This document shows positions 26,845 to 36,600 of a stretch of DNA of 64,000 nt, piece after piece; the stretch's first letter is position 1, and every line of letters starts with the position of its first letter. The stretch lies in NCBI GenBank assembly GCA_035249985.1, contig DATFFP010000029.1, forward strand, positions 42,979 to 106,978. The letters are read 5' to 3'. Position numbers and translations under genes: made by a program. This DNA comes from JAICNG01 sp035249985. Its GTDB lineage: Bacteria; Gemmatimonadota; Gemmatimonadetes; Gemmatimonadales; Gemmatimonadaceae. Under the pieces are notes generated by a model. The model saw only the letters and a list, made by a program, of their open reading frames with translations. It searched no databases and had not been told where the DNA came from.

Positions 26845-28623
26845 CTAAACCTCGAAGCCGGCGATGAGACGGTCGAGCTTCCTGGCCATGATCGGGAGCG
26901 TCTCTTCCTCCGACATCAACGCATCCTGCCCATTCGAGGAGATCTTGGCGATCCGCGCAATCGCCTCGGCCACCTGTACGCTCTGGGCCGACATCTCCTC
27001 GGCCGATGCAGCGCTCTGCTGAGCCACCGCCGCCACCGACTCGACCAATGATGCGACCTTCACCACGTCATCGGTCACGCGATGAGCACGCTCGGCGATC
27101 CGCTGAAGCTGGCCATTCGTCCCCTCGAGTGTTCGCATGATTTCCTCGAGGCTCTCCTCGGCCGTCTTGGCCTGGTGCGCCCCTTCGTCCGCCGTCGTCG
27201 TACCGAGCCGCATCGCTTCCATGACGTCTGCCATGCCCGTCTGCACCGCGGCCAGCAGCTGCCCGATGCGCTCCGACGACGCCATGGACTCGTTGGCGAG
27301 GTCGCGGATCTCGTCGGCAACGATGCGAAACGCCGCCCCATGATCGCCGGCCCGCGCTGCTTCGATCGATGCGTTGAGGGCGAGCAGATTACACTGGTCG
27401 GCGATGGCCGACACGGTCTTGTTGATGTCGCCGATGCGAGCCGAGTTCTCCGCGAGCTCCTTCACGCGAGCGGCGGCATCGAGCACGGTGTGACGCGTCG
27501 AATCCATCCCCTGAATGGCCGCCCGCACGGTGTCGCCGCCGCGACGCGCGATGTCCACCGTGTGATTCCCCGCTTTCGCCATCTCGGCGGCCTGGTGCAC
27601 GACGTCCTCGATCGACGACGACATCTTCTTGACCACCGCGACCGTCTCGTTGGTGACGGTCGCCTGGTCCTGCGCGCCCGAGCTGATCTGGTCGATCGCC
27701 TCGCCGAGGGTGACGACGGCGCTGGAGCATTCATCGGCTGCCGTCGAGATCTCGCTGCTGCTCGATACGAGCCGTGTGCTGGTCGTTTTGATCTCGCCGA
27801 TCATCCGACGAAGATCGCGAACCATGGCGTTCACTGACGTCGCCATGCGACCGGTCTCGTCGAGGGCGTCGACGTGCACCGCGCGCGTGAGATCGCCTCG
27901 CGCCACCGTGTCGACGAGATCGACGGCCTCGCGCAGCTTGGTGCCGACCTTGCGCGCCACGCCGTAGAGACCGAAGGAGACGAGGGCGATACCGGCCACG
28001 AGCGCGATCGAGATGGAGACGAGCGCGCGACGGTTCGCCGAGGCGACGCGACGAGCAGCGCTCTCGGCGTGCGCCTCCGCTACGACGCCGAGCTCCTCGA
28101 CGAGTCGTTCGTATTCCGCACGTACCGGCTCGTATTGGCCGAAGTACAGCTGGGTGGCCGCCTTCGCCTCGCCCGCCGCGGTGAGCTCGAGGATGCGGGT
28201 GTCGAGCCCGCGAAGATGCTCTTCGTCCAGCTCACGAAGCTTCAGCGTCAGACGCCGGAGGTCTGCCGAGGTCGAGAGCGAGTCCATCCGCTTGAGCAGT
28301 GCGGTCGACTCGTCATACGCTTCGACCTTGGCGACGCCGAGCGAGTCCATGCGATCGGGGTCGAGCAGCATGGACTTCGACATGTCGTCCTGCGAGCGCA
28401 GGAGCGCGAGCGACAGGATGGCCATCTCCTTCACGCGGCGCGCGTCGACGAGCTCGCCGGTGTGTCGCGCTATGCTCGACCGGGTGCTCACCATGGTCAC
28501 CGCGATCACTCCCGCAAGCGTCAGCAGGAGCGCGGCCATGGTGAGCGAGAGTTTGCCGACGAGCGTCAGGTCCCGAAGACGGTCGGCCGCCCGCGTGGAG
28601 AACGGGGCGTCGACATTGGCCAT
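26845..28623 (-). CDS. methyl-accepting chemotaxis protein with four-helix sensor
   Basis: The 592-residue protein has membrane helices at about 28-50 and 200-222 and a helical, four-helix-bundle-like periplasmic domain of about 150 residues. A HAMP domain and a signalling domain follow, with the tip sequence A-I-A-D-Q-C-N-L-L-A-L-N-A-S-I-E-A-A-R. The usual E-Q-T at the tip is D-Q-C here, as in some other receptors. It starts 7 nt after the cupredoxin gene, so the pair forms an operon. Confidence 0.92.
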   Translation of the reverse strand: MANVDAPFSTRAADRLRDLTLVGKLSLTMAALLLTLAGVIAVTMVSTRSSIARHTGELVDARRVKEMAILSLALLRSQDDMSKSMLLDPDRMDSLGVAKVEAYDESTALLKRMDSLSTSADLRRLTLKLRELDEEHLRGLDTRILELTAAGEAKAATQLYFGQYEPVRAEYERLVEELGVVAEAHAESAARRVASANRRALVSISIALVAGIALVSFGLYGVARKVGTKLREAVDLVDTVARGDLTRAVHVDALDETGRMATSVNAMVRDLRRMIGEIKTTSTRLVSSSSEISTAADECSSAVVTLGEAIDQISSGAQDQATVTNETVAVVKKMSSSIEDVVHQAAEMAKAGNHTVDIARRGGDTVRAAIQGMDSTRHTVLDAAARVKELAENSARIGDINKTVSAIADQCNLLALNASIEAARAGDHGAAFRIVADEIRDLANESMASSERIGQLLAAVQTGMADVMEAMRLGTTTADEGAHQAKTAEESLEEIMRTLEGTNGQLQRIAERAHRVTDDVVKVASLVESVAAVAQQSAASAEEMSAQSVQVAEAIARIAKISSNGQDALMSEEETLPIMARKLDRLIAGFEV

Positions 28624-28630
28624 TCGCGCG

Positions 28631-28954
28631 TTACTCGACGACGACCTTCATGTGCATGTCGCGATGGATAGCGCACCGCACTTCGGCGACACCGCGCTTC
28701 GTGAAGCGAACGCCGCTGGCGGCGCCCGGCGGGAGACGCTTCAGGTTGAAGCGGAGTCCCTCCGTGGTCGAGAAGACCTGATGCACCACCTTGTCCTGAT
28801 TGATGAAGATCACCATTTCCTTGGACGCGATTCTGACCTCGGAGGTCGAGAAGCGCTTCCCCATCGCGGCGACGTGCTGTTGGGCGGCGTTGGCGTTCTC
28901 GAGGATAGCGACGAGCCCGAGGGCGAGAAGGGCGGAGGCAAACAGGCGGTTCAT
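28631..28954 (-). CDS. exported cupredoxin-like copper protein
   Basis: The 107-residue protein has a signal peptide (residues 4-23). The mature beta-sandwich carries the type 1 copper pattern: His in K-V-V-H-Q-V-F, then R-C-A-I-H-R-D-M-H-M near the C-terminus with Cys, His and Met. Such domains carry electrons or bind copper in the periplasm. It is co-transcribed with a chemoreceptor whose sensor is also periplasmic, so a sensing role is possible. Confidence 0.8.
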   Translation of the reverse strand: MNRLFASALLALGLVAILENANAAQQHVAAMGKRFSTSEVRIASKEMVIFINQDKVVHQVFSTTEGLRFNLKRLPPGAASGVRFTKRGVAEVRCAIHRDMHMKVVVE

Positions 28955-29315
28955 TGTCTGGAAGTCCTTTTGGAATCAGCGGATAGGCAACCCGGACGCG
29001 CCTGGCGGCGCCGCTCCGGGGGTGACGGCGACCACAGTTTTCAGACGCGCCGCCGTGGGCCCTAGTCACGCTCTAAAGGACTGCCGCTATTTCATTTGCG
29101 TGTTCTCATAAACGGTGGGGCAATGGTGTGGCGCCTGCGCATCGCTTGAATGCCTCACCGCGTCCGGATTCGTGCGTTTTCAGCACGAATTCGAGGTCAA
29201 ATCGCTAAAAACATGGCCTGGATTTCGCAAAACGGGCGTCCTAGATTGCCGAAATTGCACAGGTCGCAGTTCGCAGTCTTGTTCGTATCTCGTTCCCACT
29301 CGGAGCCCTCCCAAC
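28955..29315. other. leader region of type III glutamine synthetase, no gene seen
   Basis: This 361-bp gap lies between the divergent cupredoxin gene and glnN. It holds a short GCAGTTC heptad remnant (29263-29278: two units) just upstream of the glnN start and a GC-rich inverted stretch near 29005-29020. I found no clear sigma-54 site of the TGGCAC-N5-TTGC form and no small gene. Frames reading across it lack supporting starts. Confidence 0.5.
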
Positions 29316-31553
29316 ATGCCCCCGTCCGTCGCCAGTCCACGCCGCGCTATCCTTCAGGAGATCGCGGGGCGCACCGCACGTCCATCCACCACGCCTAACG
29401 GGTCCGCGCACACCAACGGAGCCCATCTGCCGACTTCGTCGTACTTCGGCTGCAATACCTTCGGCGCGCGCCAGATGCGCGACAAGTTGCCCGCGCACGT
29501 CTACCAGAAGCTGGTCGCCTCCGTGCGACTCGGGAAAAAGCTCGACCTCGAGATCGCGCCCGTCGTGGCGCAGGTCATCAAGGAATGGGCGATTTCCAGG
29601 GGGGTGACCCACTTCACGCACTGGTTCCAACCCCAGACCGGGCTCACCGCCGAGAAGCACGATGCTTTCCTGTCGTTCGACGAGAACCAGCATCCGATGG
29701 AGTCCTTCTCGGCGTCGCAGCTGATCCAGAGCGAGCCGGATGCATCGAGCTTCCCGTCCGGTGGCCTGCGCGCGACGTGGGAAGCGCGCGGTTACACGGC
29801 GTGGAACCCCGCCAGCCCCGTGTTCATCCACGAGGTGGGTGGCGTCCGCACGCTGTGCATCCCCTCGGTGTTCATCGGTTACAACGGCGAGGCGCTCGAC
29901 GAGATGACGCCGATGCTGCGCAGCTCGGACATGCTGTCGCAGCGCGCGATCGAGCTGCTCGAGCTGTTGGGCGACAAGGGCGTGCAGCGCGTGTTCACGA
30001 CGCTTGGCCCCGAGCAGGAATACTTCCTGATCGACCGGAGCTACTTCGCGATGCGCCCCGACCTCGTGATGGCCGGCCGCACGCTCGTCGGCGCCCCGCC
30101 TCCGCGTGGCCAGCAGCTGGAGGACCACTACTTCGGTGGCATCCCCGAGCGGATCCAGGCGTGCATCGCCGAGATCGAGCAGGAGCTCTACAAGCTTGGC
30201 GTGCCGATCGTGACGCGGCATAACGAGGTCGCGCCGTCGCAGTTCGAGATGGCACCCCACTTCGAGGAGACCGATCTGGGCGTGGACCACAACCAGATGG
30301 TGATGGCGACGATGCGTCGCGTCGCGCTGCGGCACGGCCTCCAGGCGCTGCTGCACGAGAAGCCGTTCGCCGGCATCAACGGCTCGGGCAAGCACTGCAA
30401 CTGGTCGATGTCGATCACGGCGGACAACGAGCTCGACGGGCTCAACCTCCTCAAGCCGGGCAAGACGCCGCATCAGAACGTCCGCTTCCTCGTCTTTCTG
30501 GCGGCGGTGCTGCGGGGCGTGCACAAGCACTCGGGTCTGCTCCGCGCCGGCATCGCGACCTCCGGCAACGAGCATCGCCTCGGCGCCAACGAAGCGCCGC
30601 CGGCGATCATCTCGGTGTTCATGGGCGACATGCTGACGAAGCTGATCGAGGGCATCATCGCCGGGAAGGAGGCAAGCCGCGGCGCCGAGCAGCAGCTCAT
30701 CAAGCTGGGCGTGGCGAAGCTGCCCGACATCGAGAAGGACAACACGGATCGCAACCGCACGTCGCCGTTCGCGTTCACGGGGAACAAGTTCGAGTTCCGC
30801 GCCGTGGGCTCGTCGCAGTCGATCGCCTTCCCGGTAACGCTGCTCAATGCCGCGGTCGCCGATGGGCTCGCGGAGATTACCGAGGCGCTCAAGGCCGAGC
30901 TGAAGAGGACGAAGTCGGTGGACGACGCCGTCCTGAAGGTGGTGAAGGAGTCGTTCAAGGAGTCGACGCCCGTTCGCTTCGAGGGGAACAACTATGCCGA
31001 GGAGTGGGTGGCGGAAGCGGAGAAGCGAGGGCTGCCCAACTATCGCCGGACGCCGGAGGCATTGGCGCAGCTGGTGACAAAGCAGTCGCGGTCGCTATTG
31101 ACCAGCCTCGGCGTGCTGACGAAGGAAGAGCTCGAATCCCGCTACCATGTGCGCATGGAGCGCTACATCAAGGACATGCTCATCGAGCTGTACACGCTGC
31201 AGCAGATGGTCGATACGATGGTGCTGCCGGCGGCGTTTACGTATGCGGGTCAGCTCGCGACGAGCGCGGCGCAGGCGAAGGCGGCGGGCATCAAGTCGAT
31301 TCCACAGATCGATGCCGCGAACGAGGTCGGGGCGCTGATCGAGGAGCTGCGGTCGGAGCGGGAAAAGCTGGCCGAGGTGATCGAGAAGGCGGAGACCATG
31401 CACGGCGATCTCGACAAGTGCGCGAAAATGCTGACGTCGACTGGCGCTGATGCGATGGCTGGAGTTCGCGCAGCGTGCGACAAGCTCGAGCTAGTGGTGG
31501 CGGACGAGCTGTGGCCGCTGCCGAAGTATCGGGAGATGTTGTTCCCGGTATGA
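29316..31553 (+). CDS. glnN: glutamine synthetase type III
   Basis: The 745-residue protein belongs to the large GSIII class (usually 700-730), not the 450-residue GSI class. It makes glutamine from glutamate, ammonia and ATP. Visible GSIII marks include the N-terminal S-S-Y-F-G-C-N-T-F, the glutamate-binding N-G-S-G-K-H-C-N-W-S and the E-V-A-P-S-Q-F-E-M-A-P motif. ATG 29316 is used because it is the first codon before the conserved N-terminus; the longer frame to 29115 reads through the leader. Only a weak CGGAG lies upstream. A GSI gene is also present at 54098. Confidence 0.93.
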   Translation: MPPSVASPRRAILQEIAGRTARPSTTPNGSAHTNGAHLPTSSYFGCNTFGARQMRDKLPAHVYQKLVASVRLGKKLDLEIAPVVAQVIKEWAISRGVTHFTHWFQPQTGLTAEKHDAFLSFDENQHPMESFSASQLIQSEPDASSFPSGGLRATWEARGYTAWNPASPVFIHEVGGVRTLCIPSVFIGYNGEALDEMTPMLRSSDMLSQRAIELLELLGDKGVQRVFTTLGPEQEYFLIDRSYFAMRPDLVMAGRTLVGAPPPRGQQLEDHYFGGIPERIQACIAEIEQELYKLGVPIVTRHNEVAPSQFEMAPHFEETDLGVDHNQMVMATMRRVALRHGLQALLHEKPFAGINGSGKHCNWSMSITADNELDGLNLLKPGKTPHQNVRFLVFLAAVLRGVHKHSGLLRAGIATSGNEHRLGANEAPPAIISVFMGDMLTKLIEGIIAGKEASRGAEQQLIKLGVAKLPDIEKDNTDRNRTSPFAFTGNKFEFRAVGSSQSIAFPVTLLNAAVADGLAEITEALKAELKRTKSVDDAVLKVVKESFKESTPVRFEGNNYAEEWVAEAEKRGLPNYRRTPEALAQLVTKQSRSLLTSLGVLTKEELESRYHVRMERYIKDMLIELYTLQQMVDTMVLPAAFTYAGQLATSAAQAKAAGIKSIPQIDAANEVGALIEELRSEREKLAEVIEKAETMHGDLDKCAKMLTSTGADAMAGVRAACDKLELVVADELWPLPKYREMLFPV

Positions 31554-31562
31554 GGCTGAGGT

Positions 31563-31635
31563 AGTCAAGGATGTCGAGGGTGTCGAGGTGACGGCTTTCA
31601 CCTCGACACCCTCGATCGCATTGACACCCTTGACT
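31563..31635. repeat. convergent-gene hairpin, 9-nt repeat (GTCGAGGGT)
   Basis: Inner arms TGTCGAGGGTGTCGAGGTGA-like (31572-31591) and TCACCTCGACACCCTCGA (31598-31615) enclose CGGCTT. Outer AGTCAAGG/CCTTGACT closes the element. It fills the gap between glnN and the convergent outer-membrane gene. Related units occur at 58200-58276 and 54052-54097. Confidence 0.9.
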
Positions 31636-31639
31636 CCCT

Positions 31640-32302
31640 CTAGTCTCTTCGCGACTTCGAGCTACCTGCGTTGAAGCGAATTCCTGCTTCCGCGAAGACA
31701 GTCGGGCGCCCATTCAGGAAGAACTTCGCCTCCGCCGGCATCGCCGTTCCCTGGCCGAAGATCGCCAGCCGACCAAACTGGAACTGAAGCCCGAGTATCA
31801 ACACCGGCGCTGCCCGGTCCCGCTCCTCCTCGAGGCGATTGTTCACATCCTTCTCGAGAATCGTGTCCGTAGGCGGAGCTCCAGTGAGCGCCGCGGATCG
31901 AATGAAGTTGAGCGCGAACCCCGCGCCGGCGTACGGCCGGATCGACGCAAACCCCGCGTCGAAGAACAGCGGAAACGCCATCGCCGCTACCGTCAGTCGC
32001 CGCAGGTCCCGTATGGTCACCGTGCGCGACTGCCCCGTTGTGTCCTCGAACGCGGAGGTCGCGTCGAACATCGATTGATCGTACGACACGTACAGCCCGC
32101 CCTGCGTGCGCGTGAGCAGCCACTCTCCACCGACGACGGGCTCGACGCGGCCATCCACCGTCGCCGTGGAAAACGAGATCACCCCTCCCTTCACACCCCA
32201 GAACCACGAGTCCTTGAAGTTCACGTTCGGCTGCGTGAGGCCGGTCGCGGGAATCATCACGACCAGCGCGAGCGCGGAGGTGACCCACCGGGCAATAGCC
32301 AT
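31640..32302 (-). CDS. outer-membrane beta-barrel-like protein
   Basis: The 220-residue protein starts at ATG 32300-32302 with a perfect AAAGGAGG upstream; the longer frame to 32494 is rejected for that reason. It has a signal peptide (M-A-I-A-R-W-V-T-S-A-L-A-L) and alternating amphipathic strands with Gly-rich turns such as Y-A-G-A-G-F-A-L-N-F. It ends F-A-E-A-G-I-R-F, as small barrels do. No specific family or pore function can be named. Confidence 0.8.
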   Translation of the reverse strand: MAIARWVTSALALVVMIPATGLTQPNVNFKDSWFWGVKGGVISFSTATVDGRVEPVVGGEWLLTRTQGGLYVSYDQSMFDATSAFEDTTGQSRTVTIRDLRRLTVAAMAFPLFFDAGFASIRPYAGAGFALNFIRSAALTGAPPTDTILEKDVNNRLEEERDRAAPVLILGLQFQFGRLAIFGQGTAMPAEAKFFLNGRPTVFAEAGIRFNAGSSKSRRD

Positions 32303-32469
32303 ACGAGCCTCCTTTCGAGGCAAGGGCGAGGGGAGAGGCAATTTTGTCCGAGTGCGACTATACCGCATTGGCGGTGCCACGACGAAGCGGACCGTCCATC
32401 GCGGCGCATGAAGCACGTCGCGCGGCGCGAACGTAGTATTCGAAGGACATCTCAGAAGGATCTTCGACG

Positions 32470-32919
32470 GTGACAACGGTCGTCGGCTTCGCACTCCTCG
32501 CGCTCGCCGGGTTCATGCTCCTGGGGTTTCTGCGCTCCGGCGCGGAGCCAGGCGCGCCGGCGACGATCGCCGCGCTGCTCATTACCGTTGCGCTGCCGGC
32601 GCTCGCGGGCATCGCATTGCTGACCAAGCGCTTCAGACGCGGTGCTCGCCTCTCGGAGCGCCGAGAGCTGCTGCGCCAGCAGACCTACGAATCGGAGATT
32701 TTGCGTCTCGCCGCGCAGCGACAGGGCCGACTCACGGCCGTGGAACTCGTGACCGAATTCGCGATCACCCCTGAAAAAGCCAACGAGCTCCTCGAGTCCC
32801 TCATGGTTCGACAGCTCGCCGATGTCGAAGTGACCGACTCCGGCGTCGTCGTCTATGTTTTTCACGACGTGAAGCACCTCGCGGACAAACCGCACGCGAG
32901 GGGAATCCTCGATGGCTAA
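32470..32919 (+). CDS. membrane-anchored protein with C-terminal winged-helix-like region
   Basis: The 149-residue protein starts at GTG 32470. It has two hydrophobic helices (about 5-22 and 33-52), then a cytoplasmic helical region with R-L-T-A-V-E-L-V-T-E-F-A-I-T-P-E-K-A-N-E-L-L-E-S-L, resembling a winged helix that senses or binds a partner. It overlaps the next gene by 8 nt, so the two probably act together. The function is unknown. Confidence 0.75.
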   Translation: MTTVVGFALLALAGFMLLGFLRSGAEPGAPATIAALLITVALPALAGIALLTKRFRRGARLSERRELLRQQTYESEILRLAAQRQGRLTAVELVTEFAITPEKANELLESLMVRQLADVEVTDSGVVVYVFHDVKHLADKPHARGILDG

Positions 32920-33574
32920 CGTCGAGCCGCGGTATCCCTGCCCCGTCTGTCTGGGATCGCACCTCGAGAAGACTCGAGTCGGCCGCGCCGACGAGCTGGA
33001 GCTCGACCATTGCCGTCGCTGCGGCGGCGTGTGGTTCGAGCTTGGCGAGATCCAGCGCCTGCGTCACCAGCCGTCGCACGCCTTCTGGGGCCGCGTCTCC
33101 CCTCACCCGCCCGATGCGCGCGCGCTCTGTCACTCCTGTCACACGCCCATCGATCGCAATGCCGACGCGTGTCCAGGCTGCGGCTCGCGCAACGCGATCG
33201 ACTGCCCAGTCTGCGAGCAGCCACTGGAGGCGCAGACCTATCAGAACATTCGGCTCGATGTCTGCAAGTCGTGCCGCGGCGTCTGGTTCGATCACGCCGA
33301 GCTGGCGGCGATATGGAAGCTGCAACTCGAGAAAGGCGTCACGCGTCGCGGCAGCACCGGGCTGGCCACAGCCGCCGATGCTCCCGGTCTCCTCGTCGTC
33401 GACGCTTTGATGTTCATGCCCGACGTGCTCTTCCTCGGCGCACGCGCGGCGGGATACGCGCTGTCGGGAGCCGCCGACGCGGTCGCGAGCAGCGGTGCGG
33501 TGGGAGGTGTTGCGGACGCCGCCGGAAGTGTGTTCGAGGCGATCCTGGAGATCATCGGCGGCATATTCTCCTGA
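32912..33574 (+). CDS. double zinc-ribbon protein (zf-TFIIB type)
   Basis: The 220-residue protein contains three Cys clusters: C-P-V-C with C-R-R-C-G-G-V-W-F, C-H-S-C with C-P-G-C-G, and C-P-V-C with C-K-S-C-R-G-V-W-F-D-H. The first and third are the zf-TFIIB pattern. The C-terminus (about 150-220) is hydrophobic and Gly/Ala-rich and may insert in the membrane. It overlaps the upstream gene by 8 nt. Function unknown. Confidence 0.82.
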   Translation: MANVEPRYPCPVCLGSHLEKTRVGRADELELDHCRRCGGVWFELGEIQRLRHQPSHAFWGRVSPHPPDARALCHSCHTPIDRNADACPGCGSRNAIDCPVCEQPLEAQTYQNIRLDVCKSCRGVWFDHAELAAIWKLQLEKGVTRRGSTGLATAADAPGLLVVDALMFMPDVLFLGARAAGYALSGAADAVASSGAVGGVADAAGSVFEAILEIIGGIFS

Positions 33575-33591
33575 AGCGCGAAAGCCGAACA

Positions 33592-33616
33592 GGGCACTCT
33601 CGAGTGGAGAGTGCCC
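33592..33616. terminator. hairpin between convergent genes
   Basis: Nine-bp arms GGGCACTCT (33592-33600) and AGAGTGCCC (33608-33616) around CGAGTGG end the zinc-ribbon transcript and face the beta-helix gene. The T-run on the plus strand is short. Confidence 0.6.
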
Positions 33617-33640
33617 CGTTAGGTTCTGACGCTGGCGCCG

Positions 33641-36600
33641 CTACACGACCACTGCGCCGTGGCTCGCGATGGCCCACTCGCGAATGAGCTGACGGTCCCG
33701 GTCGGTGAGGAGTCGATTCAGGACGAGCACTGCGCGACACTTCCCGAATCCCTCCGCTGAGTCGAGCGCGGTTCCGAAGATCCCCATCGTATTGTCGCCG
33801 ATCCTCGGGGTGAGGTAGGCCGGAGCAAACGTCGGAGCGCTGTCCATTACTTCAATGGAGGCCTTCGCCACCCCATCCGCCTCACGCCCGATGGTGAGCG
33901 CGACCGCTCGGCGAACAGACGCGTTTACCGCGACGCCGCTATTGTCGGAGGGCGATCCCCCCCACGCGCTGTAGATGAAGTCCGAGCCCGCGACGATGCG
34001 TCCGCCGCGAGTGTTGTCGGTTCCATTCTTCCACGCCGCGACCACGCCGCCGCTCGGCGGACAGGTACCGACGTAGACGAGCGTCTTCCCCTGCGACTCG
34101 TCGAAGTGTGGAAGGAATGATGCCCCGAGGCATCGCAGGGAGCCGGACTCACTCTCCCATACGCGTTGACCCTCGGCCGCGCTTGGATCGTACAGTGGTC
34201 CGGCTCCGAGCGAGCTCAACGGCGGACCGTGACTCAAATCGTCCGAGCAGAACACCACGCGCGATGGATACACGCCATTGAATCCGGAATCCGTCCCACT
34301 GTTGTTGGCGTTGCCGTCGAAGGTGAACCGCAGGTTGGCCGGCAGGGGGTTCGCGCCGAGCCGTTCCGCGCGAAGCTCTCCCAGGGTGAGCGCTCGATCT
34401 TTCCAGACACGCACCTCATCGAGGATGCCAAAGAACTGGTGCGCGATCATCAGAGCGTTGAGCGATGCGACGCTGAGCAATGCAGCCGGTGTCGCAGCCG
34501 CCGTCCCGCCAAACGTGAGCGTTTCCGGCGCGTTGGGCTCCGTCCAGCGCTTCGTCCGGAAATCGTACGCTGAGACGTAGAGCTTGACGCGGTCCGATGC
34601 TGCCAGCGTCCCGTCGAATGTCGCGCAGACCTTGTAGAAGTAGCCAGGCTTGATCGGCGTCGAGCCGGTGATCGTGCGGACAGTCCCGCCGCCAGCTCCG
34701 AGGCGCAGATGAAGCCGTCGCTCTCCGTTCAAGAACGCCGTGTGGAAACTCACCTGCTGAAGCGCCGGATCGCCTTCGACGAAGCGCTTGAAGATCTCTC
34801 CGGTGTTGAACGTGCTGACCCACGCCATGATCGTGCACTTCGCGGTCCCGTTCAGTCCGGTGTAGTTCCCGATGTTCACGCCGTCGTCGTACGTGCCATC
34901 ACCCACGGCCATGCCCGTCGTCGTCGCGGTGCGGCGGTCGCTCACCGCCCGCGCCCGCGCGCTCGCACCGGACCCGTCCACGTGCGTGCGCGAGACATCA
35001 CGCGCATCGTACAGCGCCGCGACCACCGAGCTGCCCCCGAGATCACTCACGAGACGATCGATGTCGCTGGCGGCAGTCTCGTCCGTTGCGTCCACGATGA
35101 GGCCGTAGTCGGAGAGCGTCTTGAGCAGCTTGGGCACTGCCGAGCTCTGCGGCCCCGCGATCACTGGACGATGGGTGAGGCCGATGCTGTCGTGCGCACC
35201 GAAGCCGCCGTCGGCGGAGACCCGACCGCCGACCTTCATCTCGGCATTCGCCCGCAACACCCGCTCGGCCCAACGGAAGACTTTGACGTCGGGCGGACGC
35301 CGGTTGCCGCGCTGGCTGGAGTAGGCGCTCTGTCCGAACGAGAGCGCGCTGTGGGCGGAGCCGGGAGCATCGACCATCGAGCGCCCCGGATAGTACGTCG
35401 GCACATTACCGTTGCGATCGAGCTCGTAGTACCCGTCCACCTGGAGCGGCTCGCCTCCGATGTACTCGAGCGGCGTGTCCATGACCGACAGGCCCTCCGC
35501 GCGCACGAGGCCGCGGCCGGTGACACCATCGTTGACGATGACCGGCATCAGGTAGATGTAGAACTCGGAGGTTGCGTCCGGGATCACGCTCCAGGGCTCG
35601 CCATTCGTCGCCATGATCTCCGGGTCGAGTCCGAAGATCGTGAGCGTATCGGCGGTATTCGAGAGAATTCGCCGGAACTGCCCCGCACCGGCGCCCGCCG
35701 TGATGCGCACCCACCATCCCTGGTACTGATTCGCGGTCCAGCCTGCGCCCGAGCGCACCAGCGTGCTCTCGGAGGCGCCTGCACTCGCGGTGAGGATGCC
35801 GGTCTTGGGCTGATTCAGTACGCGGATGTTGCGCAGATACAGCTCTCCGGCGAGCCGCCAATAGATGAAAGGCGCCACCCGGAAGTAGCTGTTGTATTGC
35901 AGGTCGTTCAGCTGCACCTCGATGTCGCTCAGGCTCGCCTGAAAATTCGCTCCTTGGCCGCTCGCTACGTCGAGCAGCATCTGCGATCCCTCGCTACGAA
36001 TGCCAGAGACGCGGAAGAATCCCTGCGTCCCATTGTTGATGCGAAGGTCGGCGCGATTCGACTGGATGATGCCACCATACACCGAGACGGACGTCGCGTC
36101 GTTCGTGAGGCCGTACTGATTGCCCACCGACGAGATGGAGAACAGCGTGTGGATGAGATTGTTGGCGAAGAATCCCGTGCCGAAATAGAAGCCGTGCTGC
36201 CAGAAAAGATTCTTCTGAACCATGTCGTTCTTGACGGTATACCAACCCCCGAACGCCCGGCAGTTCGTCCAGGTCGTGACGTCCTCCTGATACACACCGT
36301 TCGGCCACTCGTCGACGTTGCCGATGCGAAAGGCGGCGTCGGTGTAGTCCCCGCCCGCCTTGATGTACTTGAAGGCGCACGACGAGGAATGTCGTGCCGT
36401 GTCCTCGATGTTGCGGTGATAGTAGAGGCAGCTCGTGAACGCGGCGCCACGGTTCACCGACAGGCCGAAGTCCTCGAACACGCAATCGGCGGTGCCGTTC
36501 AGATCGAGGACCGTGCGCTCCGCGATCAGAAACTTGAAGCTCGAGGTGGGAACCGTTCCGAAATTCGACTGAAGCGTGAGCGTGTCGGCGCTGTTTCCAA

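Noticed and set aside
29116..29160. Possible sigma-54 promoter upstream of glnN (TGGCGC near 29126)
   Set aside because: The spacing to the would-be TTGC box is wrong; no TGGCAC-N5-TTGC match.
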